This document shows positions 8,750 to 17,312 of a stretch of 64,000 nt of DNA, piece after piece. The first letter of the stretch is position 1; the number at the start of each line of letters is the position of its first letter. The notes below the pieces were generated by a model. It was not told the DNA's origin, did not search any database, and worked only from the letters and a program-made list of their open reading frames with translations. The position numbers were made by a program, and so were the translations under genes. Source of the DNA: Algibacter sp. L3A6 (GTDB lineage Bacteria; Bacteroidota; Bacteroidia; Flavobacteriales; Flavobacteriaceae); contig NZ_CP047030.1 in the NCBI RefSeq assembly GCF_009796825.1, positions 3,842,501 through 3,906,500 of the forward strand. The letters are read 5' to 3'.

Positions 8750-9091
8750 TTATAGTTTTGCAACGTCTTCTACACGTTCTACGGTATCTGCAATAGAAAT
8801 GGAAAGTCTAACAATAGAATCTTGCAATCCATTTAAATCGTGTGGCACATTAGCGTTTAACGCTATGAGAGCTCCTTTTTTCAATATCTTTTGTTCTCCG
8901 TTTACACCAAACTCTATCTCACCTTCAAAAATTTCAACTATTATTGGGTATTGTGCTTTGTGCTCCTTCATCAGTTGTCCTTTTTTTAAGGCAATCCTTA
9001 GTTCTTTTGTGGTGTCTGTTTTTAATAATAACGTTATACTTGGTTTGTCTTCGGTATAAATAAGTGCCTCTGTTAGTGATGCTGTTTTCAT
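8750..9091 (-). CDS. Small cupin-domain protein, first gene of the NO operon
   Basis: A 113-residue single-domain cupin (beta barrel), cytoplasmic with no signal peptide. The core reads EHKAQYPIIVEIFEGEIEF and then KGALIALNANVPHDLNGL, matching the two cupin motifs, with possible metal ligands in EH and PHD. Similar small cupins accompany NO-reduction genes in several Bacteroidetes, and a redox or NO-sensing role is possible but unproven. It heads an operon with qNor 31 nt downstream. A consensus promoter lies at 9222-9250 and an inverted repeat at 9154-9187. Confidence 0.8.
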   Translation of the reverse strand: MKTASLTEALIYTEDKPSITLLLKTDTTKELRIALKKGQLMKEHKAQYPIIVEIFEGEIEFGVNGEQKILKKGALIALNANVPHDLNGLQDSIVRLSISIADTVERVEDVAKL

Positions 9092-9153
9092 AATTATTTC
9101 ATTTAAATTGTTAGTAATGCGCTGTTGTATTTTTTCATCATCTTCGTTATATT

Positions 9154-9187
9154 GGATTAAAAGACCTTTTTATCTTTTATCTAATCC
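9154..9187. promoter_or_regulatory. Nested inverted repeat in the leader of the NO operon
   Basis: Outer arms GGATTA (9154-9159) and TAATCC (9182-9187) enclose AAAAGA (9159-9164) and TCTTTT (9173-9178). It lies between the predicted transcription start (about 9215, minus strand) and the cupin start at 9091. The symmetry suggests an operator or RNA hairpin controlling the NO genes. It does not match the FNR/HcpR TTGA-N6-TCAA form, and the regulator is unknown. Confidence 0.5.
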
Positions 9188-9221
9188 CAATTATAGATAA
9201 TTTTACGAATACTTTTCTTCG

Positions 9222-9250
9222 CAAAGATAGTTTATTTTAATAAAAGACAA
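9222..9250 (-). promoter_or_regulatory. Promoter of the cupin-qNor-globin operon
   Basis: On the minus strand, TTG (9250-9248), an 18-nt spacer and TATCTTTG (9229-9222) match the Bacteroidetes sigma-70 consensus TTG-N~19-TAnnTTTG. The predicted start of transcription is near 9215, leaving a leader of about 120 nt that contains the inverted repeat at 9154-9187. Confidence 0.7.
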
Positions 9251-9301
9251 AATTATCCGCTATTAAAATACTAGTTATTTCATCTCAATTAAAATCTAAA
9301 T

Positions 9302-9341
9302 AAAAAAGGAACTATTTCAAATAGAAATAATTCCTTTTTTT
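9302..9341 (-). terminator. Terminator of the YHYH gene
   Basis: AAAAAAGGAA (9302-9311) pairs with TTCCTTTTTT (9331-9340) around an ATTTC/GAAAT inner stem. It lies just after the stop of the YHYH gene on the minus strand and ends in a T-run there (rho-independent form). The plus strand also ends in T's. Confidence 0.75.
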
Positions 9342-9361
9342 ACCAAAATTTCTAAAGTTTT

Positions 9362-10303
9362 TTATGGTCTTTGATTTTGCCCTTGCCCTCTTGGTGGTCT
9401 TTGTCCTCTACCACCCTGTCCTGGAGGAGGTCCATCAGGATGTCTTTCTTCTTCAAACTCCCCCATTAAACAACGTCCAACATATGGATATGAATCTGTA
9501 ACCATATATACATAACCTCCATTAACATAAACACCATTACACTCATCTAAATCCCCTAAACCTTTAACGTATTCCCAATCGGAAACAAACGTACCATCAA
9601 ACTCATCATTTTCTAACTCCACATCCAGGCTGTTTTTAGGATTAGAATACGTACAATCTGTAGCAGAATAAATCCCATCTATTATTTGAAAACTAGGTTT
9701 AAACGCTCCACTTTTTGAATAATAAATAGGAAAACCATCCTTCGCAAAACCAAGATGCACCAAATCTTCTCCCGAATCAAAAGCTTCCACTAAAGCCTCC
9801 GAAATACCGTGATAATGATATTCACCTGTAGGTTGTACGTGGGCGTTATTAAAATCTAAACCTAAGTTTATTAAATCTTGTACTGCTTCAACTTTAAAAT
9901 TCTCTCCACTGTCGCAAATAACCATTTCAGCGGTTTCTGGTTCAAATTTAACACCGTTTAATGCAACGCCTGGTTCTCTTGCCCATTTAGCTACACCCGT
10001 AAAACTTGGTTTCAAAGGAATTTTATAAGATTTCTTTTGTGCAGAAATGGTATTAGGGTTTCCCTTTCTAGGGTATTCTCCAGTGGCGTGGTTTGGCAAC
10101 GCATTGGTTGTCATTACACGGTAATCTCCATCTATAGCCATTGTGGTTTTGGTGCCATACGTACTATTGTTAATGGTATAATTCCCAAAATAATTATTAG
10201 AGATTTCTGTTTCGTTTTGTTCGGTAGTTGTATTGCTTTTTTGGGCGTGGCAACCATAAAACAAGGTAATTACACCTATTAGTAAAGTAGTTTTATAATT
10301 CAT
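9362..10303 (-). CDS. YHYH-domain lipoprotein
   Basis: A 313-residue exported protein. MNYKTTLLIGVITLFYGC is a lipoprotein signal with the lipidated Cys at position 18. The central GEYHYHGI motif followed by GFAKDGFPIYY is the signature of the YHYH domain family, whose biochemical role is unknown. The C-terminal 30 or so residues are a low-complexity tail rich in Pro, Gly, Gln and Arg. It is divergent from the TonB-dependent receptor gene, sharing a 163-bp intergenic region. YHYH proteins are often near surface or metal-related genes, but no substrate can be inferred here. Confidence 0.85.
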   Translation of the reverse strand: MNYKTTLLIGVITLFYGCHAQKSNTTTEQNETEISNNYFGNYTINNSTYGTKTTMAIDGDYRVMTTNALPNHATGEYPRKGNPNTISAQKKSYKIPLKPSFTGVAKWAREPGVALNGVKFEPETAEMVICDSGENFKVEAVQDLINLGLDFNNAHVQPTGEYHYHGISEALVEAFDSGEDLVHLGFAKDGFPIYYSKSGAFKPSFQIIDGIYSATDCTYSNPKNSLDVELENDEFDGTFVSDWEYVKGLGDLDECNGVYVNGGYVYMVTDSYPYVGRCLMGEFEEERHPDGPPPGQGGRGQRPPRGQGQNQRP

Positions 10304-10434
10304 TTTTATATTGTTTTTTAATTTAGATAAGAAAAAACTTAAAAACTTGCGTCAATGTTTCTTTTTTTTTGAACTTTTTCAAAATTCTTCAGAAAAAAGC
10401 TTCAAAATTAACATAAAAAGAAAGGGATGCATTT

Positions 10435-10442
10435 TATATTTG
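10435..10442 (+). promoter_or_regulatory. -7 element of the TonB receptor gene
   Basis: TATATTTG fits the Bacteroidetes TAnnTTTG element 24 nt before the receptor start. No TTG is seen at the expected -33 spacing, so the promoter is weak or activator-dependent. Confidence 0.35.
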
Positions 10443-10466
10443 TAAGGTAGCCAAATAACTCATTTC

Positions 10467-12845
10467 ATGATCTTAAAACGTTTAAAACATATTATTTACT
10501 TCTTCTTTTTTATAGGAAGTCTTTTAGGTAACGCTCAAAATAAAACTATAGAAATTAAAGGGAAAGTTCTAGAAGCCGAAAGTAAACAAACTATAGAGTA
10601 TGCCACAATATCTATCTTGGATGTTGCAACCAAGAAGCCTGTGACCGGAACAATAACCAACGAAAAAGGTGTGTTTTCAATAGATGTAAAAGCAACTAAT
10701 TTTTACATTGAAGTGAGTTTTTTAGGCTTTACTACCAAAACATTTAAAACCTTTAATGTAGTAAACAACACTATCGATTTAAAAACCATTAATCTTTCGG
10801 AAGACTTAGAATCTTTAGGTGAGGTTTTGGTCAGAGCAGAACGATCGCAAACCGAATTTAAATTAGATAAACGTGTTTTTAATGTGGGCTCAGATTTAAG
10901 CGCAACTGGTGCTGGTGCATTAGAAGTTTTAAATAATGTGCCATCTGTAAATGTTAGTATTGAAGGTGAAGTAAGCTTGCGTGGAAATTCGGGTGTGCAA
11001 ATTTTAATTAACGGAAAACCTTCTGTTTTGGCAAGTGCCGACGGTAATGCCTTAGGTACAATTACAGCTGATATGATTGAAAAAATAGAAGTTATTACAA
11101 ATCCCTCAGCTAAATATGATGCTGCAGGAACTTCTGGGATTATAAATATTGTTATTAAAAAATCTGAAAAAAAAGGTCTAAATGGCTCTGCCTCTATAAA
11201 TGTTGGTGTGCCAAATAGTAATAGTTTTGGATTGAGTTTAAACCGAAGAACCGAAAAATTTAATTTATTTAGTCAGTTAGGGTTTGGTTTACGCACCTAT
11301 CCCGGAGAAACGGAAAGCATTAACCGAGACCTAGTTAATAACACTGAAATAAATAGTGTTGGTGATAGCGAGTTTGACGAAAAATTCAGCAACTTTTTGT
11401 TAGGTACCGACTACCATATTAACGACAGAAACGTTATTACGCTATCTGGTTCTTATGCATACGAGGTTGAAGATCAAAGTTCGCAGCAAAACTATACCGG
11501 TTTAGATAACACTAACACCATAACAGACGCTTGGTTACGTGATGAGAAAACAGAAGCAACGAACCCAAAATTACGCTATGAGTTACAATACAAAAAAGAT
11601 TTTAAGCGCCACGAAGATCAAAGTTTACTCTTCAGTGCTTTGGGAAGTTCTTTTAGAAAAGATCAAACCTCTAATTTTATAAACACCACACGTATTGGTG
11701 ATTTACCAGATGAAGTTCAAAATACTCGAACCGACTATAAACTAGAAGATTATACCTTTAAATTAGATTATGCACATCCTTTTTTAGAGCATTATACTAT
11801 AGAAACTGGATCACAATATGTTATTAATCAAGTCTCTAACGATTTTGCTGTTAGCGATTTTGAAGAAGGTGTTTGGGTCGATAATACTGATTTAACGAAT
11901 GTTTTTAATTTTGACCAAAATGTATTTGGTATTTATACTACAGCCGCTTACGAAGGTGAGAAATGGGGTATTAAAATGGGTATTCGTTTAGAAGATACAC
12001 AAATTGAAACCCTATTGGAAACCACCGATGAGAAGGACTCCAAGAATTATACAGACCTCTTCCCTAGCGCGCATACTTCTTATACTGTTAGTGATAATTT
12101 TTCTTTACAAGCGGGTTATTCACGACGTATTAATCGGCCAAATTTACGATCGTTAAATCCGTTTTCTAATATTAGAAATAACTTCAATATTTCTACAGGA
12201 AATCCAGATTTACAACCAGAATATACAAATTCTTATGAGTTAACCAGTATTCATAAAATAGGAAAAGCTTCTTTAAACTTCAGCTTATACAACCGTTATA
12301 CCACTGATGTTATTGAAAATATTACGGAGTATGCAGATGACGTTAGTACTTCACGTCCTGAAAACATAGGGACAAGTAATACCACTGGTTTTGAGTTTAA
12401 CGGAAAATACAATCCTATAAACTGGTTTTCATTAAGTGGCGAATTCAATATTAATTTCTTTGATAGACAAGGTGTTTTTGAATCTGAATCTTTCGACTTT
12501 AAAGGAAATAGATGGACTACAAGTTTAACTTCAAAATTTAAATTACCTCTAGACTTCGATTTTGAAATGTCTGGCGATTACCAATCTAAATTTAAAAGTT
12601 TACAAGGAGAAACCTATGATAATCTGTATGCCGATTTAGGTCTTCGTAAAAAGATTTTAAAAGGAAAAGTTATATTAAATATGAGTGTGCGAGATGTTTT
12701 TGCTTCTCGTGTAAACCAATCTGAAACTTCACAAGATGACTTTTATTTATACAACAGCCGTAAACGCGGTCGTTTTGTTACTTTTGGTGTTAGCTACGGT
12801 TTTGGAAAAGGTGAAGCCATGGAGTTTTCTGGACGTAGACATTAA
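10467..12845 (+). CDS. TonB-dependent outer-membrane receptor (outer membrane beta-barrel family)
   Basis: A 792-residue outer-membrane protein. Residues 1-24 are a signal peptide ending before QNKTIEI. Residues about 27-115 form a carboxypeptidase-regulatory-like beta-sandwich (IEIKGKVLEAESKQTIEYA). The plug domain follows, with LEVLNNVPSV, LRGNSGVQILING and the IEVITNPSAKYDAAGT strand. The remainder is the beta-barrel with SRRINRPNLRSLNPF, typical of the OMP_b-brl_3 group. Such receptors lack a SusD partner and take up unknown ligands. The M15 peptidase gene starts 10 nt after its stop, so the two are likely cotranscribed. Ligand not inferable. Confidence 0.9.
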   Translation: MILKRLKHIIYFFFFIGSLLGNAQNKTIEIKGKVLEAESKQTIEYATISILDVATKKPVTGTITNEKGVFSIDVKATNFYIEVSFLGFTTKTFKTFNVVNNTIDLKTINLSEDLESLGEVLVRAERSQTEFKLDKRVFNVGSDLSATGAGALEVLNNVPSVNVSIEGEVSLRGNSGVQILINGKPSVLASADGNALGTITADMIEKIEVITNPSAKYDAAGTSGIINIVIKKSEKKGLNGSASINVGVPNSNSFGLSLNRRTEKFNLFSQLGFGLRTYPGETESINRDLVNNTEINSVGDSEFDEKFSNFLLGTDYHINDRNVITLSGSYAYEVEDQSSQQNYTGLDNTNTITDAWLRDEKTEATNPKLRYELQYKKDFKRHEDQSLLFSALGSSFRKDQTSNFINTTRIGDLPDEVQNTRTDYKLEDYTFKLDYAHPFLEHYTIETGSQYVINQVSNDFAVSDFEEGVWVDNTDLTNVFNFDQNVFGIYTTAAYEGEKWGIKMGIRLEDTQIETLLETTDEKDSKNYTDLFPSAHTSYTVSDNFSLQAGYSRRINRPNLRSLNPFSNIRNNFNISTGNPDLQPEYTNSYELTSIHKIGKASLNFSLYNRYTTDVIENITEYADDVSTSRPENIGTSNTTGFEFNGKYNPINWFSLSGEFNINFFDRQGVFESESFDFKGNRWTTSLTSKFKLPLDFDFEMSGDYQSKFKSLQGETYDNLYADLGLRKKILKGKVILNMSVRDVFASRVNQSETSQDDFYLYNSRKRGRFVTFGVSYGFGKGEAMEFSGRRH

Positions 12846-12855
12846 TTTATTTTAT

Positions 12856-13620
12856 ATGAAAAACCTTGTATTGTTTACTCTTGTCGGGATATTGTGCCTA
12901 TTCTATTCTTGTAAAGATGAAAAACAGCCTGTTTTGGTTGAAAACCTAACTGTGGAGACCATTGTTAAGGAAATTCCGAAGAAAAAAATAGACAGCATGA
13001 TTACCAAAGATTTTGTTCTCGGAAAATTCAATTACACCAAGCATGACGCTTTTGAAAAAGTAAGCGCTTCCCATTCCTCTAAAACAACTTACTTAAACAA
13101 GAATTGTTATGAAGCCTTTAAAGCCATGCATAAACAAGCAAAAGCACATGGTATTAATTTGATTATTATTTCTGGAACACGAAATTTTTATGAACAAAAA
13201 AGTATTTGGGAACGTAAATGGAAAAAATACGAGAACTTAAAACCAAATGCACGTGCTATAAAAATTTTGGAATATAGCTCCATGCCAACATCATCACGCC
13301 ATCATTGGGGAACAGACATGGATTTGAATAATCTAAACAATAGTTATTTTGAAAAAGGTGAAGGTTTAAAAATTTACAATTGGTTATTAAAGCATGCCAA
13401 ATCGTATGGTTTTAAGCAGGTTTACACCGAAAAAATACATGGTAGAACCGGTTATAATAAGGAAAAATGGCATTGGTCTTACATGCCGTTAGCTGAAACT
13501 TATTTAGAGTTTTATAATGCTAATATTAGTTACACCGATATTGTTGACTTCAAAGGATTTGAACAAGCCCAAGAACTAGATGTTATAAAATATTACGTTA
13601 ATGGAATTTCTAAAGATTAG
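12856..13620 (+). CDS. M15-family D,D-carboxypeptidase lipoprotein (VanY-like)
   Basis: A 254-residue zinc peptidase predicted to cleave peptidoglycan stem peptides. I chose the ATG at 12856 because it gives a proper lipoprotein signal (MKNLVLFTLV, lipidated C19); the frame is open further upstream, but that part overlaps the receptor gene. The VanY zinc motif is complete: H149 and D156 (SRHHWGTDMD), with E203 and H206 in EKWHW. SGTRNFYEQKSIWERKW (106-122) is the conserved substrate-side helix. Its stop lies 1 nt from the convergent GT9 gene's stop. It probably remodels cell wall in the periplasm. Confidence 0.9.
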   Translation: MKNLVLFTLVGILCLFYSCKDEKQPVLVENLTVETIVKEIPKKKIDSMITKDFVLGKFNYTKHDAFEKVSASHSSKTTYLNKNCYEAFKAMHKQAKAHGINLIIISGTRNFYEQKSIWERKWKKYENLKPNARAIKILEYSSMPTSSRHHWGTDMDLNNLNNSYFEKGEGLKIYNWLLKHAKSYGFKQVYTEKIHGRTGYNKEKWHWSYMPLAETYLEFYNANISYTDIVDFKGFEQAQELDVIKYYVNGISKD

Positions 13621-13621
13621 T

Positions 13622-14671
13622 TTATCTTAAAATACCATCGATTGATTTAATCCAATCATTAATGTCGGTATGGTTTGTATTAATAGCAACACTGCCATTT
13701 CCGTAAGGTGCGTAAATATTTTCATTAGTTACAGAAAAGAATCCAACACAAGGCGTTAAAGCCGCGCTAGCCAAGTGCATCACACCATTATCTGCCGCAA
13801 TAAAAACACTTGTATTGCTCATAATACCTGCCATTTCACGAATATCTTTACTATAAAAATTTAAAGATTTAAAATTGATCTTTGAAATATTCTCAATAGG
13901 CAACATTTCAATAATATTAAAATCTGGATATTCAGCTTTTAAACGTTCGTAAAAGGTCTCCCACCACGTTTCAGAATAACATTTATTTCCCGTAGCATTG
14001 GTATAAATACAAATAGTTTTCTTGTCGTTTTTGACAATATCATCTAAAATGTTTTTTCCTTTTGCTATTTCAGCATTTATTAATTTAATATCTAAAACAG
14101 GCACTGGGCTCTCATTTTCAGGAAAGCCTAAACGATTTAAATTATACCTTAAATTATAAATGGGGTATTTAGAAATATGTAAATGATCGCTGAATGTATT
14201 CTGTATACTTTCGTTTACATCACCGAATACTTTAATTTTAGCTTTAGCCAAATTCGTTAATAAACGTCCAGAAGATGAGTTTTTATCACCATTAATAACC
14301 AAATCGTAAGCATTAGATTTAATCGAAGCCCAACTTTTAGCGTATTTAAAAAGGTTACTAAATGGTTTTCTTGGTAATTGAATAATTTTAGAAACCTGCT
14401 TATAGTTTTCAAAAACAGGATAGGCAACACCACCTTTTACAAATAAATCTATTTCGCAGTTTGGGAAGGTATTTAAAACCTCTTGTACCAATGGCGTTAA
14501 GAGTAACTGATTACCTAAACGGTGATTAGGACGAATAATTAAAACACGTTTAATGTCTTCCGCCTTAAGCGAACCCTTTTGAGGCTCAGTATAAGAGCTA
14601 CCAACATTTTTAGTAATGTTACGCATTACCCTTCTTCTTACTTTGTTTACGCGTGTTTTAAAAGTCATCAA
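13622..14671 (-). CDS. Glycosyltransferase family 9 (heptosyltransferase-like)
   Basis: A 349-residue GT-B glycosyltransferase of family 9. VLIIRPNHRLGNQLLLTPL (47-65) is the N-terminal acceptor-side motif, and the donor-side half contains ADNGVMHLASAALTPCVGFF with the conserved DxGxxHLA. Family members add ADP-heptose to LPS core; in Bacteroidetes many act on other lipo-oligosaccharide or glycan chains. It is convergent with the M15 peptidase gene, with no space for a terminator. The nearest upstream gene on the same strand is an EamA transporter 63 nt away. The exact sugar is unknown. Confidence 0.85.
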   Translation of the reverse strand: MMTFKTRVNKVRRRVMRNITKNVGSSYTEPQKGSLKAEDIKRVLIIRPNHRLGNQLLLTPLVQEVLNTFPNCEIDLFVKGGVAYPVFENYKQVSKIIQLPRKPFSNLFKYAKSWASIKSNAYDLVINGDKNSSSGRLLTNLAKAKIKVFGDVNESIQNTFSDHLHISKYPIYNLRYNLNRLGFPENESPVPVLDIKLINAEIAKGKNILDDIVKNDKKTICIYTNATGNKCYSETWWETFYERLKAEYPDFNIIEMLPIENISKINFKSLNFYSKDIREMAGIMSNTSVFIAADNGVMHLASAALTPCVGFFSVTNENIYAPYGNGSVAINTNHTDINDWIKSIDGILR

Positions 14672-14734
14672 TTAAATTATCTAAAAAATAAGATTGTAAA
14701 TTTACAAATAAGCGTAGAGCTTGGCAAAAAACAA

Positions 14735-15580
14735 TTAAGTCTTGTTTTTCTCTTTGTATCTAATGTTTAAAATAAGTCCACCAACAATTAAAGCAATACC
14801 AAGTAAGCTCCAAAATGTGTACACTTCACCAAAAATAAAAGTCCCGAAAATTAAGGTAAATACGACTTCAATATATTTTAAAGGCGCTACTTGGCTTGTA
14901 GAAGCCATTTGGAAAGCTTTGGTCATGTAAACCTGTCCGAAATAACCAAATACACCTAGTATACCGAGTAAAAACCACTCTTTACCTATAGGCATAATCC
15001 AATTGTTTATCGAACCAAAAAGACCTACTAAGGTTGAAATAATCATGAAATAATTAACCACTACTACTGGATGTTCACTTTTCCCTATTTTACTCAATAT
15101 AATGTAAACTAAACCACTAAAAATAGCCGAAATAAAGATTAAAAGAAGTCCGTAACCACTCACTTCTTTATCAAATCCCTTTAGAACTAAAACACCTGCG
15201 AAAGCAAGTGCAAAAAAGAACCACTGTACTAATTTAATTTTTTCCTTAAGTAAGAATACAGCAAATATAGCAGCGAAAATTGGAGCTAAATACCTTAAAG
15301 ATACTGCACTACCAATGGGTAAATATTTGGTAGCCATGAAAAACAAGCTCATAGACGTTACGCCTACTACACCGCGAAGAATCAATAATTTTTTATTGCT
15401 ACCTGCAAAAGAAATTTTATTTTTTAATAAGAAACCAAATGTAAAAAACAGAGAGCCTACAGAACGAAACAGAACAATTTGAAAGGCACTGAAATTACTT
15501 AAATATTTTACTGTGGTATTCATGCAAGCAAAGGCTAATGTGCTAATAAGCATGAATTGTAAAGCTTTTTTAACGTCCAA
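14735..15580 (-). CDS. EamA/DMT-superfamily transporter (downstream copy)
   Basis: A 281-residue inner-membrane protein with ten predicted helices, made of two EamA repeats of about 135 residues. LLISTLAFACMNTTVKYL opens repeat one and SAIFSGLVYIILSKIGK opens repeat two; the FRSVGSLFFTF and RYLAPIFAAIFAVFLLKE segments are typical of the drug/metabolite transporter family. Its start overlaps the preceding EamA gene by 11 nt, so the two are translationally coupled. They share little obvious identity and probably move different metabolites or form a pair. Substrate unknown. Confidence 0.85.
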   Translation of the reverse strand: MDVKKALQFMLISTLAFACMNTTVKYLSNFSAFQIVLFRSVGSLFFTFGFLLKNKISFAGSNKKLLILRGVVGVTSMSLFFMATKYLPIGSAVSLRYLAPIFAAIFAVFLLKEKIKLVQWFFFALAFAGVLVLKGFDKEVSGYGLLLIFISAIFSGLVYIILSKIGKSEHPVVVVNYFMIISTLVGLFGSINNWIMPIGKEWFLLGILGVFGYFGQVYMTKAFQMASTSQVAPLKYIEVVFTLIFGTFIFGEVYTFWSLLGIALIVGGLILNIRYKEKNKT

Positions 15581-16484
15581 GAGATCGGGGTTTAAATTTG
15601 CGTTTCGAATTTATAAAATAGACACCAGTTAATAGTATAACGGCGGCAATAATAGATTGTTTTGTTAAATTTTCGTCTAAAACAAACCATCCTAAAAACA
15701 AGGCGATAACCGGGTTTACATAGGTCGACGTTGATACTTTTTCTGGTGAAACTTCTTTCAGTAAATAATTAAACGCTGTAAAAGCGATAATACTACCAAA
15801 AATAATGAGCATAAGCATAGACCAAAGTACTGGAGTGCTCCAAGTTGTTGGCGATGTCCACTCTTCTCCAAAACATACACTTGCTATGGCTAACATCACA
15901 CCACCGGAAAGCATTTGGTAACCTGTGTTCACAAAAAAGTTTTTTGGTAAATTAGCATTACCCACAAATATAGAGGCATAAGCCCAACTAATCATGCATA
16001 CAAAAATCATGATCATTCCTAAAATTTGTCCGTCTTTACTAATTATTTGTTTCTGGCTCACTAATAGAAATATACCTAAAAAACCTAAGGCCACTCCAAT
16101 GTAAGACATAGCAGATATTTTTTTGCCTTGTAAAATGCGCATTAAAATAAGTACAACGAGAGGTTGTGCAGAAATTTCTAAAGCAGTAAAACCACTATCT
16201 ACAAACCTTAGCGCCCAAACTACAACGCCGTTGCCAAAAGCTAGAAATAAAAAGCCTGCTATAATAGAGTTTTTTAATTGCGTTCTAGTGATGGAAAGAT
16301 CAAATTTTAAAATTTTAGCAATTATAAAAATAAGAATACTAGCCGTTATAAAACGCATGGAGCCTAACATAAATGGCGGCAATTCTGTTACCGCTATTTT
16401 GTTAAGTAAATAAGTAGATCCCCAAATTACGTAAATGGCAAAGAAGGCCAATACAATAGAAATCGTTTTACGAGAAACAGCCAT
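15570..16484 (-). CDS. EamA/DMT-superfamily transporter (upstream copy, YedA-like)
   Basis: A 304-residue ten-helix transporter. FAIYVIWGSTYLLNKIAVTELPPF (split by a short loop) and the RFITASILIF segment are typical of the YedA/RhaT-like branch, and the second EamA repeat holds YVNPVIALFLGWFVLDE, the most conserved stretch of the family. Members export amino acids or other metabolites. It is first of a coupled two-gene unit with the second EamA gene, overlapping it by 11 nt. A cold-shock gene terminator lies just upstream. Confidence 0.88.
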   Translation of the reverse strand: MAVSRKTISIVLAFFAIYVIWGSTYLLNKIAVTELPPFMLGSMRFITASILIFIIAKILKFDLSITRTQLKNSIIAGFLFLAFGNGVVVWALRFVDSGFTALEISAQPLVVLILMRILQGKKISAMSYIGVALGFLGIFLLVSQKQIISKDGQILGMIMIFVCMISWAYASIFVGNANLPKNFFVNTGYQMLSGGVMLAIASVCFGEEWTSPTTWSTPVLWSMLMLIIFGSIIAFTAFNYLLKEVSPEKVSTSTYVNPVIALFLGWFVLDENLTKQSIIAAVILLTGVYFINSKRKFKPRSLGR

Positions 16485-16490
16485 TAAAAA

Positions 16491-16540
16491 CCTTTTTAAA
16501 AAGAAATAATCCTCACAGTAAAACTGTTGAGGATTATTTT
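16491..16540 (-). terminator. Terminator of the cold-shock protein gene
   Basis: AATAATCCTCACAGT (16505-16519) pairs with ACTGTTGAGGATTATT (16523-16538) with one bulged base. On the minus strand it is followed by TTCTTTTT, giving a rho-independent terminator downstream of the cold-shock gene. It may also act in the other direction (TTTT). Confidence 0.75.
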
Positions 16541-16598
16541 AAAATTTACTTTAAATAAAACGCGATAAGCTCTCTAAAAGAACCATTTAACGAATGTA

Positions 16599-17051
16599 TT
16601 ATATTTTCTTTACTCTAACGGCATTCATACCTTTTTGACCACGTTCAAGATCATAAGTTACTTTGTCGTTTTCTTCAATATCGTCTAATAAACCGCTAAC
16701 ATGAACAAAATATTTCTCTTGATTCACGCTATCGATAATAAAACCAAAACCTTTAGAATGATCAAAAAATGATACTTTTCCTTCTTTAATTACTGGTTCT
16801 TCTTCAACACGGTCTTCCTTTTTAGGGATTCCCAATTCGATACTTTCGGCTTCAACCTTTTCACGCATAGCCGGGTCTGGCGGCGTATCGGTTAAATTTC
16901 CGTTAAAATCTACATAAGCAAACTGGATGCCTTGCGGGTTTTCTTTAGCTTCTGCCTTACGAGCGTCCTTCTTCTTTTGCTTTTCCTCTCTTTTCTTTAA
17001 GCGTTTTTTCTCTTTTTCAATTTTGTTAAATGTGACTTGCGATTTTGCCAT
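16599..17051 (-). CDS. Cold-shock domain protein with basic N-terminal extension
   Basis: A 150-residue RNA-binding protein. Residues 1-38 are a highly basic Lys/Glu helix (IEKEKKRLKKREEKQKKK), 40-85 is a linker, and 88-150 is a cold-shock domain with RNP1 KGFGFI (100-105) and RNP2 KYFVHVSG (113-120). This two-part layout recurs in Flavobacteriia and differs from the about 65-residue classical CspA. The likely role is RNA chaperoning. The gene stands alone with a strong terminator downstream. The basic arm could contact the ribosome or RNA, which is inference. Confidence 0.88.
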   Translation of the reverse strand: MAKSQVTFNKIEKEKKRLKKREEKQKKKDARKAEAKENPQGIQFAYVDFNGNLTDTPPDPAMREKVEAESIELGIPKKEDRVEEEPVIKEGKVSFFDHSKGFGFIIDSVNQEKYFVHVSGLLDDIEENDKVTYDLERGQKGMNAVRVKKI

Positions 17052-17312
17052 AGTTTAAAATATCCTACTTTTTTTTGTAAATTAATAAGGAGTAAAGATA
17101 CGGCTTATTTTTATGATGTGATAATATTCAGAGGATTAAAAATATATTCAAATAAAAATAGTTTGAATTAACAAATCCCTTATTTCTACGGCAGTTTTCG
17201 ATATTGTCATCTATTTATTGGTTGAGACTTTACGGCTTCAAAAGATATATCAAATAATTACCCTGTAAAAAGGCATCAATATTGTCTTCAAACAGAAAAA
17301 CAAATAGAACTA

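Noticed and set aside
8724..9059. 111-codon ORF on the plus strand over the cupin gene
   Set aside because: Antisense to a well-supported cupin gene with a promoter and operon context; its sequence has no coding signature.
12736..12855. Upstream extension of the M15 peptidase frame
   Set aside because: It overlaps the TonB receptor's 3' end and would destroy the lipoprotein signal; the ATG at 12856 is preferred.
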